From the NCBI GenBank assembly GCA_020637795.1, contig JACKJT010000003.1:186001-250000 (forward strand): DNA of 64,000 nt. The letters run 5' to 3'. Shown here one piece after another: positions 25,468 to 34,109 of the stretch. The notes below the pieces were generated by a model. The model was not told where the DNA came from. It was given only the letters and a program-made list of their open reading frames with translations, and did not search any database. This stretch comes from Hoeflea sp. (GTDB lineage: Bacteria; Pseudomonadota; Alphaproteobacteria; Rhizobiales; Rhizobiaceae). A program made the translations under genes and the position numbers. Each line of letters opens with the position of its first letter. Position 1 is the stretch's first letter.

Positions 25468-26229
25468 ATGGAAGTTAAGGGCAAAACCGCCATCGTGACC
25501 GGTGGAGGCTCGGGCCTCGGTGCGGCAACCGCGCGGGCATTGGCAGCAGCGGGCGCAAAGGTCTCCCTGCTCGACGTCAATCTCGCGCAGGCCGAGAAGG
25601 TCGCCGCCGAAATCGGCGGCAAGGCGATCGCCTGCGATGTCTCGAATGCCGCCGCTGCCGAAGCCGCCCTGGCCCAGTCTGCCGAAGCCCTCGGAGAAGC
25701 ACGGATCCTGATCAACTGCGCGGGAATTGCACCCGCCGTTCGCGTTGTCGGCCGCGAGGGCCCGCATGATCTCGACGTGTTCCGCAAGGTCATCGAAGTT
25801 AACCTGATCGGCAGCTTCAACATGCTGCGGCTGTTTTCCGACCGCGCTTCGAAACTCGAGCCGCTCGCTGACGGCGAACGCGGCGTGGTGATCTCGACGG
25901 CTTCCGTCGCCGCCTTCGACGGCCAGATCGGTCAGGCGGCCTATTCCGCCTCCAAGGGCGGCGTGCACGCCATGGCGCTTCCGATCGCGCGCGAGCTTGC
26001 CCGCTTCGGCATCCGCGTGATGACCATTGCTCCGGGGATCTTTGCCACTCCCATGCTGCTCGGCATGCCGCAGGAAGTTCAGGACAGCCTCGGCGCCTCG
26101 GTCCCCTTCCCGTCGCGGCTCGGCCAGCCGGAAGAATACGCAAGCCTCGCCATGCACATCATTGACAATGTCATGCTCAACGGTGAGACGATCCGTCTTG
26201 ACGGGGCGATCCGGATGGCCCCGAAATAG
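25468..26229 (+). CDS. SDR oxidoreductase, 3-hydroxyacyl-CoA dehydrogenase type 2-like
   Basis: This 253-residue short-chain dehydrogenase has the nucleotide-binding motif TGGGSGLG, NCAGIAPA, a catalytic Ser (VVISTASVAAFDG) and YSASK with the Tyr/Lys pair, followed by IAPGIFATPML. The overall pattern, with DVSNAAAAEAA after the Rossmann start and the C-terminal GETIRLDGAIRM, resembles HSD17B10/HADH2-type enzymes that oxidise short or branched 3-hydroxyacyl-CoA with NAD. It starts 44 bp after choV, so it could be co-transcribed, but a functional link with choline uptake is not evident. Confidence 0.87.
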   Translation: MEVKGKTAIVTGGGSGLGAATARALAAAGAKVSLLDVNLAQAEKVAAEIGGKAIACDVSNAAAAEAALAQSAEALGEARILINCAGIAPAVRVVGREGPHDLDVFRKVIEVNLIGSFNMLRLFSDRASKLEPLADGERGVVISTASVAAFDGQIGQAAYSASKGGVHAMALPIARELARFGIRVMTIAPGIFATPMLLGMPQEVQDSLGASVPFPSRLGQPEEYASLAMHIIDNVMLNGETIRLDGAIRMAPK

Positions 26230-26245
26230 GAACCTGGGAACTCCG

Positions 26246-26992
26246 ATGAAGGAGCCGGTCAAGACCATTCGCGATACGGATGAGGAAGCGCGCCGTCTTG
26301 CGCGCCGGCTCATCCGTGGCGCCCGCTTCGGCGCCATCGCCGTGCTTGAACCTGGCACCGGCTTTCCCTTTGCCAGCCGGGTCCTGACCGGGACCGATAT
26401 CGACGGCACGCCCTTGATCCTGGTCTCGGCGCTCTCGGTGCACACCGGTGCACTGACCGCCGATCCGCGCGCCTCGCTTCTGTTTGGCGAACCGGGCAAG
26501 GGCGACCCCCTCGCCCATCCCCGCATCACCGTGCGCACCCGGGCGGAACGCGTTGCAAGGCAAGATCCGCTCCATGCCCGCCTGCGCGCCCGCTTCATCG
26601 CCAGGCATCCGAAGGCGGCACTCTACGCCGACTTTCCCGATTTTACGTTTTTCCGCATGGCGCCCGAATCAGCGAGCCTCAATGGCGGTTTCGGCAAGGC
26701 CTTCGTGCTCGATTCGTCCGATCTTCTTATCGTCTCGCCAGCCATCGCCGATGTCGGTGAAATCGAGCCGAGCGCCATTGATCATATGAATACCGATCAC
26801 CCCGATGCCGTTGATACATATGCGAGAATCCTCGGAAAATCGAAAAAAACAGGGTGGAAAGTCTGCGGAATTGACTGCGCGGGCCTCGATCTCGCCAATG
26901 GTGACGAACTTCTGCGCATCGAATTCGATGCGCCCCTGCAACAGGCGTCCGGGTTGCGCACGAAGCTTGCCGAACTCTCCCGTACGCTGTGA
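26246..26992 (+). CDS. HugZ-like pyridoxamine 5'-phosphate oxidase-fold protein
   Basis: This 248-residue protein has an N-terminal split-barrel FMN-binding-type domain (residues ~10-150: RFGAIAVLE, FPFASRVLTGTD, SALSVHTGALTADPRASLL) and a C-terminal DUF2470 domain (about 170-245: IDHMNTDHPDAVDTYA). This combination is that of HugZ/pdxB-fold heme-utilisation and flavin-binding proteins; HugZ degrades heme in other bacteria, but a heme-uptake context is absent here. The gene starts 16 bp after the SDR stop and is likely co-transcribed. Confidence 0.85.
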   Translation: MKEPVKTIRDTDEEARRLARRLIRGARFGAIAVLEPGTGFPFASRVLTGTDIDGTPLILVSALSVHTGALTADPRASLLFGEPGKGDPLAHPRITVRTRAERVARQDPLHARLRARFIARHPKAALYADFPDFTFFRMAPESASLNGGFGKAFVLDSSDLLIVSPAIADVGEIEPSAIDHMNTDHPDAVDTYARILGKSKKTGWKVCGIDCAGLDLANGDELLRIEFDAPLQQASGLRTKLAELSRTL

Positions 26993-27099
26993 AAAAATAG
27001 GGATGTACATTGACCATTATATAGTTGAAATAGAATCGACGGAATTTTTTTGAGCATTTGGACTAATTTATTGAACGCCGCCACGAGCGGGCGCTATGG

Positions 27100-27405
27100 A
27101 TGATACCCATGATTGATACGAGCCGTCTGGAAAATCACTCTGAGGAAGCTGCAGACCTTCTGGCTGCGATGGGCAATCAGAAGCGGATGATGATTCTCTG
27201 CAACCTCGCCAAGGGAGAAATGCAGGTTGGCACTCTGGCGGAGAAGGTTGATTTGAGCCAGTCCGCCCTGTCCCAGCACCTTGCCAAACTCAGAACGCGT
27301 CAACTGGTCAAGACCCGCCGCGAGGCACAGTCGGTCTATTACTCGATCAACTCGGAACCGGTTTTGCAGATGCTGCGGACACTGAACAGCATTTATTGCA
27401 ACTGA
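27100..27405 (+). CDS. ArsR-family regulator, NolR-like
   Basis: A 101-residue winged-helix protein with the helix-turn-helix VGTLAEKVDLSQSALSQHLAKLR and a beta-wing LVKTRREAQSVYYSI. The pattern is close to rhizobial NolR-type regulators. I do not see the classic Cys metal site of ArsR/SmtB (ELCVCDL), so metal sensing is doubtful, although two Cys occur (near residue 37 and at the C-terminus). It lies 98 bp upstream of the CopZ-like and CopA genes on the same strand, suggesting a shared operon or local control. The start at 27100 is chosen; 27109 is an equally plausible ATG. Confidence 0.85.
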   Translation: MIPMIDTSRLENHSEEAADLLAAMGNQKRMMILCNLAKGEMQVGTLAEKVDLSQSALSQHLAKLRTRQLVKTRREAQSVYYSINSEPVLQMLRTLNSIYCN

Positions 27406-27503
27406 AACAGCCGATCTGATCCTCGATCGGGGCGCCACAGCCTGAACAGGCGCTTGACGATACCGCCGGGCCGTCCCCATATGGGGCGGAAAGGATCATG
27501 CTG

Positions 27504-27716
27504 ATGACTATTTCTATCCGGATTGATGGCATGCATTGCGGCGGATGCGTGCGTTCCATCGAAAAAGCTGCACAGTCTGTCGACGGTGTTTCAAACCTCT
27601 CGGTCAACCTTGAGAACGGTGAACTGAGAGCCGATATCGACAGGCCTGAACTGGTCGACACGCTGAAGGGCGTGATCGAGGATTGCGGCTTCGACGTGAC
27701 CGGCGTCACGGCCTGA
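27504..27716 (+). CDS. CopZ-like heavy-metal-associated chaperone
   Basis: A 70-residue single HMA domain with the metal-binding loop GMHCGGC near residues 8-14 and the beta-alpha-beta pattern of Atx1/CopZ proteins (VRSIEKAAQSVDGVSNLSVN, then GVIEDCGFDV). It would carry Cu(I) to the adjacent CopA. The ATG at 27504 has AAGGA at 8-nt spacing; the ATG at 27498 is too close to it. It ends 10 bp before copA. The loop has His in place of the usual Thr. Confidence 0.9.
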   Translation: MTISIRIDGMHCGGCVRSIEKAAQSVDGVSNLSVNLENGELRADIDRPELVDTLKGVIEDCGFDVTGVTA

Positions 27717-27726
27717 GGCCGATCCA

Positions 27727-29967
27727 TTGACCGCCAAACCCGACCATGTGACGTTCGATATCACCGGCATGACCTGCGCAAGCTGTTCGGCGCGGGTGGA
27801 GAAGGTGCTTTCGCGCCAGCCGGGCGTGCTGGAGGCGCATGTCAATCTGGCGCTCGAACGCGCCGACATCGAGGGCACCAATCTCGATCCATCCAGCCTG
27901 TCCGAAGCCATCGCACGTGCCGGTTTCGGCGCCGTGCTGCGCCGCGACGATTTCGCCGCACACCGTGACGCCGACGAAGCGCAGGCAGCCAGCCGGCGCG
28001 CCGATGAGCGGCAGACCCTGCTGCGCCTCATCGTTTCGGCCCTGCTCACCCTGCCCATCGTCATCGGCATGCTTCCGATGATGACCGGCCTGGGAGAAGC
28101 GTGGATTTCCCCGGTCTGGCAGGCGCTGCTGGCCACCGGGGTGATGGCGGTGTCGGGCAGCCGGTTCTGGCGCGAAGCCTTCGGCGCTCTGCGTGGCGGA
28201 TCGGCGAACATGGCCGTGCTGGTCAGTCTCGGCACCGGCGTCGCCTATGTCTGGTCGCTGTGGGTCATGGCAAGCGGCTGGAACGATCCCCACGCCGGTC
28301 ACGGGCAGGCGATGGCCTCGCATCTCCACTTTGAAGCCGCGGCCGTAGTGCTGACGCTCATCATGCTCGGCAAATACCTGGAAGCTCGGGCCAAATCCGG
28401 CGCTGCGGGTGCATTGCGGGCGCTCGGCCGGCTGCAGCCCGACACCGCCGAGCTGAAGACCTTGAGCGGTTCGGTCCGCACAATCCCGGTCGAACGCCTT
28501 GCGGCCGGTGATGTCATCGTCGTCAGGCCGGGCATGCGGGTTGCCGCCGACGGGGTCATCCTGACCGGCATGTCCTCCCTCGATGAAGCCATGGTGACCG
28601 GCGAAAGCATGCCGGTTTCCCGCGGGCCCGGAGACCAGGTCATCACCGGCACCACCAACACGGATGGCGTGCTTGAAGTCGAGGTGACCGCCGCCGGCGC
28701 TGACACGCGGCTTGCCCGCATGACGCGGCTAGTCGAGGAGGCCCAGACCGGCCATGCGCCGGTGCAGAAGCTCGTCGACCGGATTTCCGCGATCTTTGTT
28801 CCCCTCATCCTGGTCATCGCCCTGGCGACATTCGCGGGCTGGATGCTCTCGGGCGCAGACTTTGAGACCGCCATGGTCGCAGCCGTCGCGGTGCTGGTCA
28901 TCGCCTGCCCCTGCGCGCTCGGCCTTGCCACCCCCACCGCGCTCGTCGCCGGCACCGGTGCCGCCGCCAGGGCCGGCATCCTGATCCGGGACATCGAGAC
29001 GCTCGAACGCGCCACCGACATCAAGCTGGTGGCCTTCGACAAGACCGGGACCCTGACCCTGGGCACGCCAGAAGTTGCCGGGCTGTATCCGGTCAAAGGC
29101 ACGACCGCGTCCGAACTTCTCGCTCTTGCCGGTTCGGCCGAGACCGGAAGCGAGCACCCGCTTGGCCGCGCCATCCTTGCCCGTGCCGATCACGAGGGCA
29201 TCCGGATTTCCCCCGCCTCAGACATCCGCGCCGTTCCCGGCCGCGGCCTGGAAGGAACGAATGACGGAGTGAAGATACGGGTCGGCTCGGAGCGGTTTCT
29301 CGCCGAGGCCGGCATCAATACAAAGGGCACGGAAGCAACCGGTGCCCGCGATGAAACCGGCACACTGGCCTGGGTTGCCAGGGGCGACCGGCTGATCGGC
29401 GTGATCCGTCTGGCGGACACGATCCGGCCGCAAACCCGTCAGGCCCTTGCCGATCTGGCGGCGAGAGGACTGACCAGCGTCATGCTGACCGGTGACAATG
29501 AGGCCACTGCCCGGGCGATCGCGGCGGAAGCCGGGGTGTCCGATGTCCGCGCCGGGCTGCTGCCTGGCGAAAAGCTCGACGTCATCCGCGACCTGGCGAA
29601 AAGCACGGGTGGTCATGTCGCCTTTGTCGGGGACGGCTTGAACGATGCGCCGGCGCTTGCTGCTGCCAATCTCGGCATTGCCATGGCCGGCGGCGCCGAC
29701 GCCGCCCGCGAAGCGGCTGCCATCACCCTGATGCGGCCCGATCTCCGTCTGGTGTCCGCGGCTCTGGATGTCGCAGCCAAAACCCGGCGAACCATAAGGC
29801 AAAACCTCGGCTGGGCCTTTGTCTACAATCTGATCGGCATCCCGTTGGCCGCCCTCGGCATCCTGCCGCCGGTCTTTGCCGGTGCCGCCATGGCCTTCTC
29901 CTCGGTCAGCGTCGTCACCAATTCCGCCCTGATGGCGCGGTGGAAACCGGGCTTTGCCAGGGACTGA
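27727..29967 (+). CDS. copA: Copper-exporting P1B-type ATPase
   Basis: This 746-residue transporter has one N-terminal HMA domain (GMTCASC near residue 14), about eight membrane helices, VTGESMPV (actuator), the CPC ion motif (394-396) in IACPCALGLATP, the phosphorylation motif DKTGTLT (Asp438), the SEHPLG motif of P1B pumps, and GDGLNDAPAL. CPC with this arrangement is typical of Cu(I)/Ag(I) exporters of the inner membrane. A TTG start at 27727 is used, with GAGG 8 nt upstream. The CopZ-like gene precedes it, and the pair is followed by a strong terminator. Confidence 0.95.
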   Translation: MTAKPDHVTFDITGMTCASCSARVEKVLSRQPGVLEAHVNLALERADIEGTNLDPSSLSEAIARAGFGAVLRRDDFAAHRDADEAQAASRRADERQTLLRLIVSALLTLPIVIGMLPMMTGLGEAWISPVWQALLATGVMAVSGSRFWREAFGALRGGSANMAVLVSLGTGVAYVWSLWVMASGWNDPHAGHGQAMASHLHFEAAAVVLTLIMLGKYLEARAKSGAAGALRALGRLQPDTAELKTLSGSVRTIPVERLAAGDVIVVRPGMRVAADGVILTGMSSLDEAMVTGESMPVSRGPGDQVITGTTNTDGVLEVEVTAAGADTRLARMTRLVEEAQTGHAPVQKLVDRISAIFVPLILVIALATFAGWMLSGADFETAMVAAVAVLVIACPCALGLATPTALVAGTGAAARAGILIRDIETLERATDIKLVAFDKTGTLTLGTPEVAGLYPVKGTTASELLALAGSAETGSEHPLGRAILARADHEGIRISPASDIRAVPGRGLEGTNDGVKIRVGSERFLAEAGINTKGTEATGARDETGTLAWVARGDRLIGVIRLADTIRPQTRQALADLAARGLTSVMLTGDNEATARAIAAEAGVSDVRAGLLPGEKLDVIRDLAKSTGGHVAFVGDGLNDAPALAAANLGIAMAGGADAAREAAAITLMRPDLRLVSAALDVAAKTRRTIRQNLGWAFVYNLIGIPLAALGILPPVFAGAAMAFSSVSVVTNSALMARWKPGFARD

Positions 29968-30082
29968 AACTCACGTCGCGGGCGGCTCGAACGGAAGCGG
30001 ATAAACCGGCCTGTCATTCCCGGCCCGCACCTGAAAGGCGGCCGGGCTCCCGCGCCTTGCTTTCGCAATCCGTGCAGAATCG

Positions 30083-30115
30083 AAAAGGCCCGCCTCCTCG
30101 GAGACGGGCCTTTTT
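30083..30115. terminator. Bidirectional intrinsic terminator
   Basis: A 14-bp stem with one mismatch, flanked by an A run on the left and five T on the right, lies between copA (plus, ends 29967) and the chemoreceptor gene (minus, ends 30142). It can terminate transcripts from both sides. A second, weaker GC-rich hairpin is visible at about 30018-30050. Confidence 0.85.
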
Positions 30116-30141
30116 GATGCTTGACCAAAGATCTGATCCGG

Positions 30142-32085
30142 TCAGAACTCTTCCCAGCTGTCCTGCGCAACGGCGGCATTTCCCTGGCTGCGCATCTGCG
30201 GCCGGGCAGCGCTGGCGGCGGGCCGGCGGGTCTCTGCCGGAGCCGGCGTCGCCATGGTCCGTGCGGTCTGGCGCAGCACGGCCGATTGCGCGGTTGCCGA
30301 GCCATCGATCGTGAACCGGGAGATCAGTTCACGCAGCTTGCCGGCTTCGGCGGCCAGCTCGGCGGAGGCAGCGTTGGATTGTTCCACCATCGCAGCGTTC
30401 TGCTGGGTTGTCTGGTCCATCTGATTGACCGCCTGATTGACTTCCGACAGGCCAGTGGACTGTTCCTTGGCCGAGACGGCAATCGCGTCCATGTGGGTGT
30501 TGATCTCGGTGATGAAGCCACCGATGGTGCGAAGCGCCTCGCTTGCCCTGCGCACCAGATCCACGCCGCTGGAGACTTCCGTCGAGGAGTTGTGGATGAG
30601 TTCCTTGATTTCCTTTGCCGCATTGGCGGAACGCTGGGCCAGCTCGCGCACTTCCTGGGCAACGACGGCGAAGCCCGTGCCGGCTTCCCCGGCGCGCGCA
30701 GCCTCGACGCCGGCATTGAGCGCCAGCAGGTTGGTCTGGAAGGCGATCTCGTCGATAACACCGATGATGTTCGAGATCTGCTTCGAGCTTTCCTCGATCC
30801 GCCGCATCGCGTCCTCTGCCTGACCGACGACCTCGGAAGACTGGTTTGCCGACGAATTGGCCTGGGAGGCTACGCCGCGGGCTTCTTCGGTCCGCTTGGT
30901 GGAATTGACCACGTTTGCGGTGATCTCCTCGACGGCGGCTGCCGTTTCCTCGAGCGCGGCGGCCTGGCGCTCGGTGCGCTTTGCCAGGTCATCCGTACCG
31001 TTGGCGATTTCGCGGGTTCCGGTTTCCATCATCGACACGCTGTCGGTGATCGATCCCATCGTCGAGCTCAACTGCCGGACCGACTGGTTGAAGTCGTGAC
31101 GCAGGGCCTCGAAGTCAGGCGCGAAGGCCTCTTCGAGCTGGAACGACAGATCCCCTGCGGCCAGCCGCTGCAAGCCTGCGGCGAGGCCGGAGGTCGCGAT
31201 TTTCAGGCGCGCCGCGGCGTCGGCCTCCGCCTTTTCCTGAGCGGCGACGCGGTCCGCCTCGGCCTGCTTGCGGTTTGCTTCCGCTTCCGCCTGCAGGCGC
31301 TGGTTGGCAATACCGGCTTCGCGGAACACCTGCATGGCTTCGGCCATCTTGCCGATCTCGTCCTTGCCCCCCTTTTCGATGGTCACATCGAGGTCGCCGT
31401 TGGCGAGTTTCGCGGTGGCGTCGGCCAGGCGGCTCAGCGGACGGGAGACCATCTGGAAGTTCATGAGACCCATTCCGGCGGCCACGAGGGCCACGATGAT
31501 GGATGCAGCAAGGCTGATGAATTCAACGGCGGTCAGGGCAGACATCTGGTTGCTGGAGGCAGCGGCGCTTTTCTGCTGGAACGTGCCCACCAGTCCGCCG
31601 ACCTTTCCGCTGAACTCACCCAGAAGCCTGGAGCCTTCCCCGGTCAGTTCCAGCACCCGCGCCAGTTCGACCGTCATCGGGTCCCGCATCAGCTTGATCT
31701 GTCGGTCCACCACGGTGCTGCGCCATTCGCCCAGCACCGTCGCGGCTTCGTTCAAGACCGGCTCTTCGTTGGCGGCATGTTCCGCATAGAGACCCTTGAG
31801 CTTGGAGAACTGGGCGTCGATGGTGGCGCTTGTCTCCTCATAAGCCTTGACGAACTCCCGGTTGCCCGTGAGCAGGAAGTTCTTCACATGGAGATTGGAC
31901 TTGTTGACCTCGGTCGTGAGACTTGCGGTCTCGGTCAGCAACTCGCCCATCGTCTGGCTGTTCTGGACAAGCTCATGCGCAGTCAGGGCCCGCATGTACA
32001 TCAGGCTGGAGGCACCGATCGCGATGAACGCCAGAATGGCGAAGGCCGCAAATCCCTTTGTGCTGACGGATATGTTCTTGAGCAT
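30142..32085 (-). CDS. Methyl-accepting chemotaxis protein
   Basis: This 647-residue receptor has a transmembrane helix at ~10-32, a mostly helical periplasmic sensor of about 150 residues (CHASE3-like four-helix bundle), a second helix at ~188-210, a HAMP domain (SRPLSRLADATAKLANGDLD), a second HAMP-like segment (GLQRLAAGDLSFQLEEAF) and a signalling domain with the conserved tip DEIAFQTNLLALNAGVEAAR. The C-terminus ends in DSWEEF, an aromatic pentapeptide-like tail after a flexible Ala/Pro-rich linker, which in other receptors tethers CheR/CheB. The gene lies downstream of the PDC-like periplasmic protein (76-bp gap), which may supply ligand input. Confidence 0.95.
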   Translation of the reverse strand: MLKNISVSTKGFAAFAILAFIAIGASSLMYMRALTAHELVQNSQTMGELLTETASLTTEVNKSNLHVKNFLLTGNREFVKAYEETSATIDAQFSKLKGLYAEHAANEEPVLNEAATVLGEWRSTVVDRQIKLMRDPMTVELARVLELTGEGSRLLGEFSGKVGGLVGTFQQKSAAASSNQMSALTAVEFISLAASIIVALVAAGMGLMNFQMVSRPLSRLADATAKLANGDLDVTIEKGGKDEIGKMAEAMQVFREAGIANQRLQAEAEANRKQAEADRVAAQEKAEADAAARLKIATSGLAAGLQRLAAGDLSFQLEEAFAPDFEALRHDFNQSVRQLSSTMGSITDSVSMMETGTREIANGTDDLAKRTERQAAALEETAAAVEEITANVVNSTKRTEEARGVASQANSSANQSSEVVGQAEDAMRRIEESSKQISNIIGVIDEIAFQTNLLALNAGVEAARAGEAGTGFAVVAQEVRELAQRSANAAKEIKELIHNSSTEVSSGVDLVRRASEALRTIGGFITEINTHMDAIAVSAKEQSTGLSEVNQAVNQMDQTTQQNAAMVEQSNAASAELAAEAGKLRELISRFTIDGSATAQSAVLRQTARTMATPAPAETRRPAASAARPQMRSQGNAAVAQDSWEEF

Positions 32086-32161
32086 GTTAAACGTCCTGTT
32101 GGGTCTTGGGTGTCGCTGCCTGGGATGTGCAGGATGTCACGACGCTATCAGTCTGGCTTCG

Positions 32162-32767
32162 TCATGCGCCGGCGGCGACACGACGCTCGAGTTCGGTCAG
32201 GTTGACTTCCATGGTCACGGCGCCGATGGATTTGCCCTCGTCGGTCAGAGTGAAACTGACCTGACCGCGCCAGATCTTGTTGTCCTCATCCCATTCCGGC
32301 TCATCGACAAACAGCGCATCACCTGAGACATCGTAGGTTTTCTGGAACTTGCCTTCGTCGCCCTGCCAGTAGTCACTGGTAATCGAACTCTGTCCGACAT
32401 TCAGGCCGTTGTAGTCCATCACGAAGATTTCGGCATACAGGCCAAGCGACTTGCCCTGCAGACGGGTCAGGTAGACCGACAGCGGATTGGACAATGTCGC
32501 CGCGATCAACGGCTTGTCGTCGCTTTCGCGCTCGGCGCGCCACTGGGCATCCAGCGCGTCGATCTGTTCCTGCGGAAGTTTCTGGAGACGGTCATTCTGC
32601 GCGCCCACCGAAATCCGCACGATGTCGGTCTCGATCGACTGACGCATCTCCTGGACCACCTCGGAGGTGATGAGACGGTTGACGTCGGGTTTGGCGGGTT
32701 CCGCTAACGCCGGTGAAACCAGCGCGCACAGGGCGGCTGCGGCAAGTATGTTTTTCGAAAAGCCCAT
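32162..32767 (-). CDS. Periplasmic PDC/Cache-like sensor protein
   Basis: A 201-residue exported protein with a signal peptide (cleavage near SPALAE). The body has a long N-terminal helix (about 30-75) and a beta-rich region with IFVMDYNGLNVGQSSITSDYWQGDE, a pattern typical of PDC/Cache sensor folds (a strand followed by DYWQGDE). Unlike normal Cache receptors it has no membrane anchor or signalling domain. It precedes the chemoreceptor on the same strand, suggesting a soluble sensor that docks on the receptor, which itself lacks a Cache domain. The assignment is from pattern, not alignment. Confidence 0.72.
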   Translation of the reverse strand: MGFSKNILAAAALCALVSPALAEPAKPDVNRLITSEVVQEMRQSIETDIVRISVGAQNDRLQKLPQEQIDALDAQWRAERESDDKPLIAATLSNPLSVYLTRLQGKSLGLYAEIFVMDYNGLNVGQSSITSDYWQGDEGKFQKTYDVSGDALFVDEPEWDEDNKIWRGQVSFTLTDEGKSIGAVTMEVNLTELERRVAAGA

Positions 32768-33118
32768 GACTGTCTCCTTTTGGAGGACATTTGGACCTTC
32801 CGATTTAAAACATGGTTAAACACCTAAAATTTTATTAGAATTAGGTAATAGACGGGTCTTGTTTGTCATCTTGCCGCCGTTACGCCAGTTCACGGCAGAT
32901 GTGCAACTCCGGCGAATAACACCCCCCGGAAAAAGCAGACGGGCGTTATCCGGCGAGAATAACGCCCGTCAAGCGACGGCAGGAAAATCCCTGCCATGCC
33001 GCCGGTCGCTGGCGAAAATGAACACCCAATCTTGCACCGGCCTGACCTCGCAAACAGGCTCTCTTGTGACCGCTGCCTTGCCGTGGCATTGGAGTGCCCG
33101 GATGAACAGGAACCGGCC
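32768..33118. other. 351-bp intergenic region with inverted repeats
   Basis: This divergent region between the PDC-like gene (minus) and the nucleoside hydrolase (plus) contains no supported protein gene. Near the minus-strand start there is an AT-rich stretch (32800-32850) with an ACCTAA/TTAGGT inverted repeat at 32822-32846, likely promoter or operator DNA. Farther right, at 32930-32970, there is a strong hairpin facing the minus strand. Between 32971 and 33100 I see no clear element besides the approach to the hydrolase start. Confidence 0.6.
32930..32970 (-). terminator. Orphan intrinsic terminator, minus strand
   Basis: A perfect 12-bp stem (32938-32949 with 32959-32970) with a 9-nt loop is followed on the minus strand by TGCTTTTT. 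No protein gene ends here on that strand: to its right is the plus-strand nucleoside hydrolase. It may end a small RNA or an antisense transcript, or be a cis-acting hairpin in a leader. Confidence 0.5.
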
Positions 33119-34072
33119 ATGAAACACAAGATCATTATCGACACCGACCCCGGGATCGACGACGCCATGGCGATTGCCTATGCCGTGGCTCATCCGGATA
33201 TCGAACTGCTGGCCCTGACCACCATTTTCGGCAATGTCCGAACTCACGAGGCGACTCGCAACGCGCTGGCCTTGCTTGATCACTGGGGCGTTGCCGCCGA
33301 CGTCGCCGAGGGCGAATCGGCGCCGGATTCCATGCCGGCCAATGAACCGAGCTACCTGGTTCACGGCCGCAACGGTTTCGGCGGGGTCGACATCCCCGCA
33401 TCCACCCGGCAGAAGCATGCGCTCGGCGCGGTCGACTACATCATCGAGGCAACAAAACGCTATCCCGGGGAAATCACCCTTTGCGCCGTTGGACCGGTGT
33501 CCAACCTGGCGAGGCTGCTCGAACGCGATCCCGAGGTGGTTTCGCGCCTCAAGGGCGTCATCGTCATGGGCGGCGCCGTCCACCGCAAGGGCAACGTCAC
33601 GCCGATGGCCGAGGCCAATTTCTGGAATGACCCGGACGCCGCCGATGCCGTGCTGGCAGCCAGCTGGCCGCTGGTTCTGGCCCCGCTCGATTGCACCATG
33701 CCGGTGGTTTTCACCCCCGACTTCATGCAGGCGCTGGCCAGGGAAAACCCCGTGCTGGGATCACCGCTGGCGGCAATGGCCGAATTCTATGCCCGGTTTT
33801 ACCGCTCGCATCTGGGCATCGGCGGCTGCGTGCCGCATGATGTGATGGCTCTCTCCTGGCTCACGGTTCCGGGTGCCTTTCGCCTGCAGAAGGGCGCGCT
33901 TGCCGTGATCACCGACGGCCCCGCCATCGGCCAGACCCTGTTCCAGCCCGGCGGCACGAAGAGCCGCGCCCGTTGCTTTGACGGACGACCGGACCATATG
34001 GTGATGGTCGACACGGACCCGGAAATGTTCATGGCCGACTACATGATGGTCATGACGCAGCACGCTCGCTGA
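33119..34072 (+). CDS. Nucleoside hydrolase, IU-NH family
   Basis: This 317-residue enzyme hydrolyses the N-glycosidic bond of ribonucleosides to give free base and ribose. It opens with IIIDTDPGIDDAMAI, the Asp cluster that binds calcium and ribose, and contains VHGRNGFGG, VGPVSNLARLL, VIVMGGAVHRKGNVTPMAEANFW (family signature) and a C-terminal region with VPHDVMALSW, where the His/Asp complete the metal site. The ATG at 33119 follows AGGAACC. Substrate preference (inosine/uridine versus others) cannot be fixed. It fits the nucleobase theme of the window by supplying bases to PreTA or adenine deaminase. Confidence 0.93.
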   Translation: MKHKIIIDTDPGIDDAMAIAYAVAHPDIELLALTTIFGNVRTHEATRNALALLDHWGVAADVAEGESAPDSMPANEPSYLVHGRNGFGGVDIPASTRQKHALGAVDYIIEATKRYPGEITLCAVGPVSNLARLLERDPEVVSRLKGVIVMGGAVHRKGNVTPMAEANFWNDPDAADAVLAASWPLVLAPLDCTMPVVFTPDFMQALARENPVLGSPLAAMAEFYARFYRSHLGIGGCVPHDVMALSWLTVPGAFRLQKGALAVITDGPAIGQTLFQPGGTKSRARCFDGRPDHMVMVDTDPEMFMADYMMVMTQHAR

Positions 34073-34109
34073 AGCCTCTCCCTGTTGGCTGCGTCAACGG
34101 AGGAGCGGG

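Noticed and set aside
27347..27727. Minus-strand frame with paired Cys motifs (CSGCGAP, CFSCNKCC) between the ArsR-type and copZ-like genes
   Set aside because: It looks like a zinc ribbon but runs antisense through two genes with good ribosome-binding sites; the Cys codons are a by-product of the intergenic sequence.
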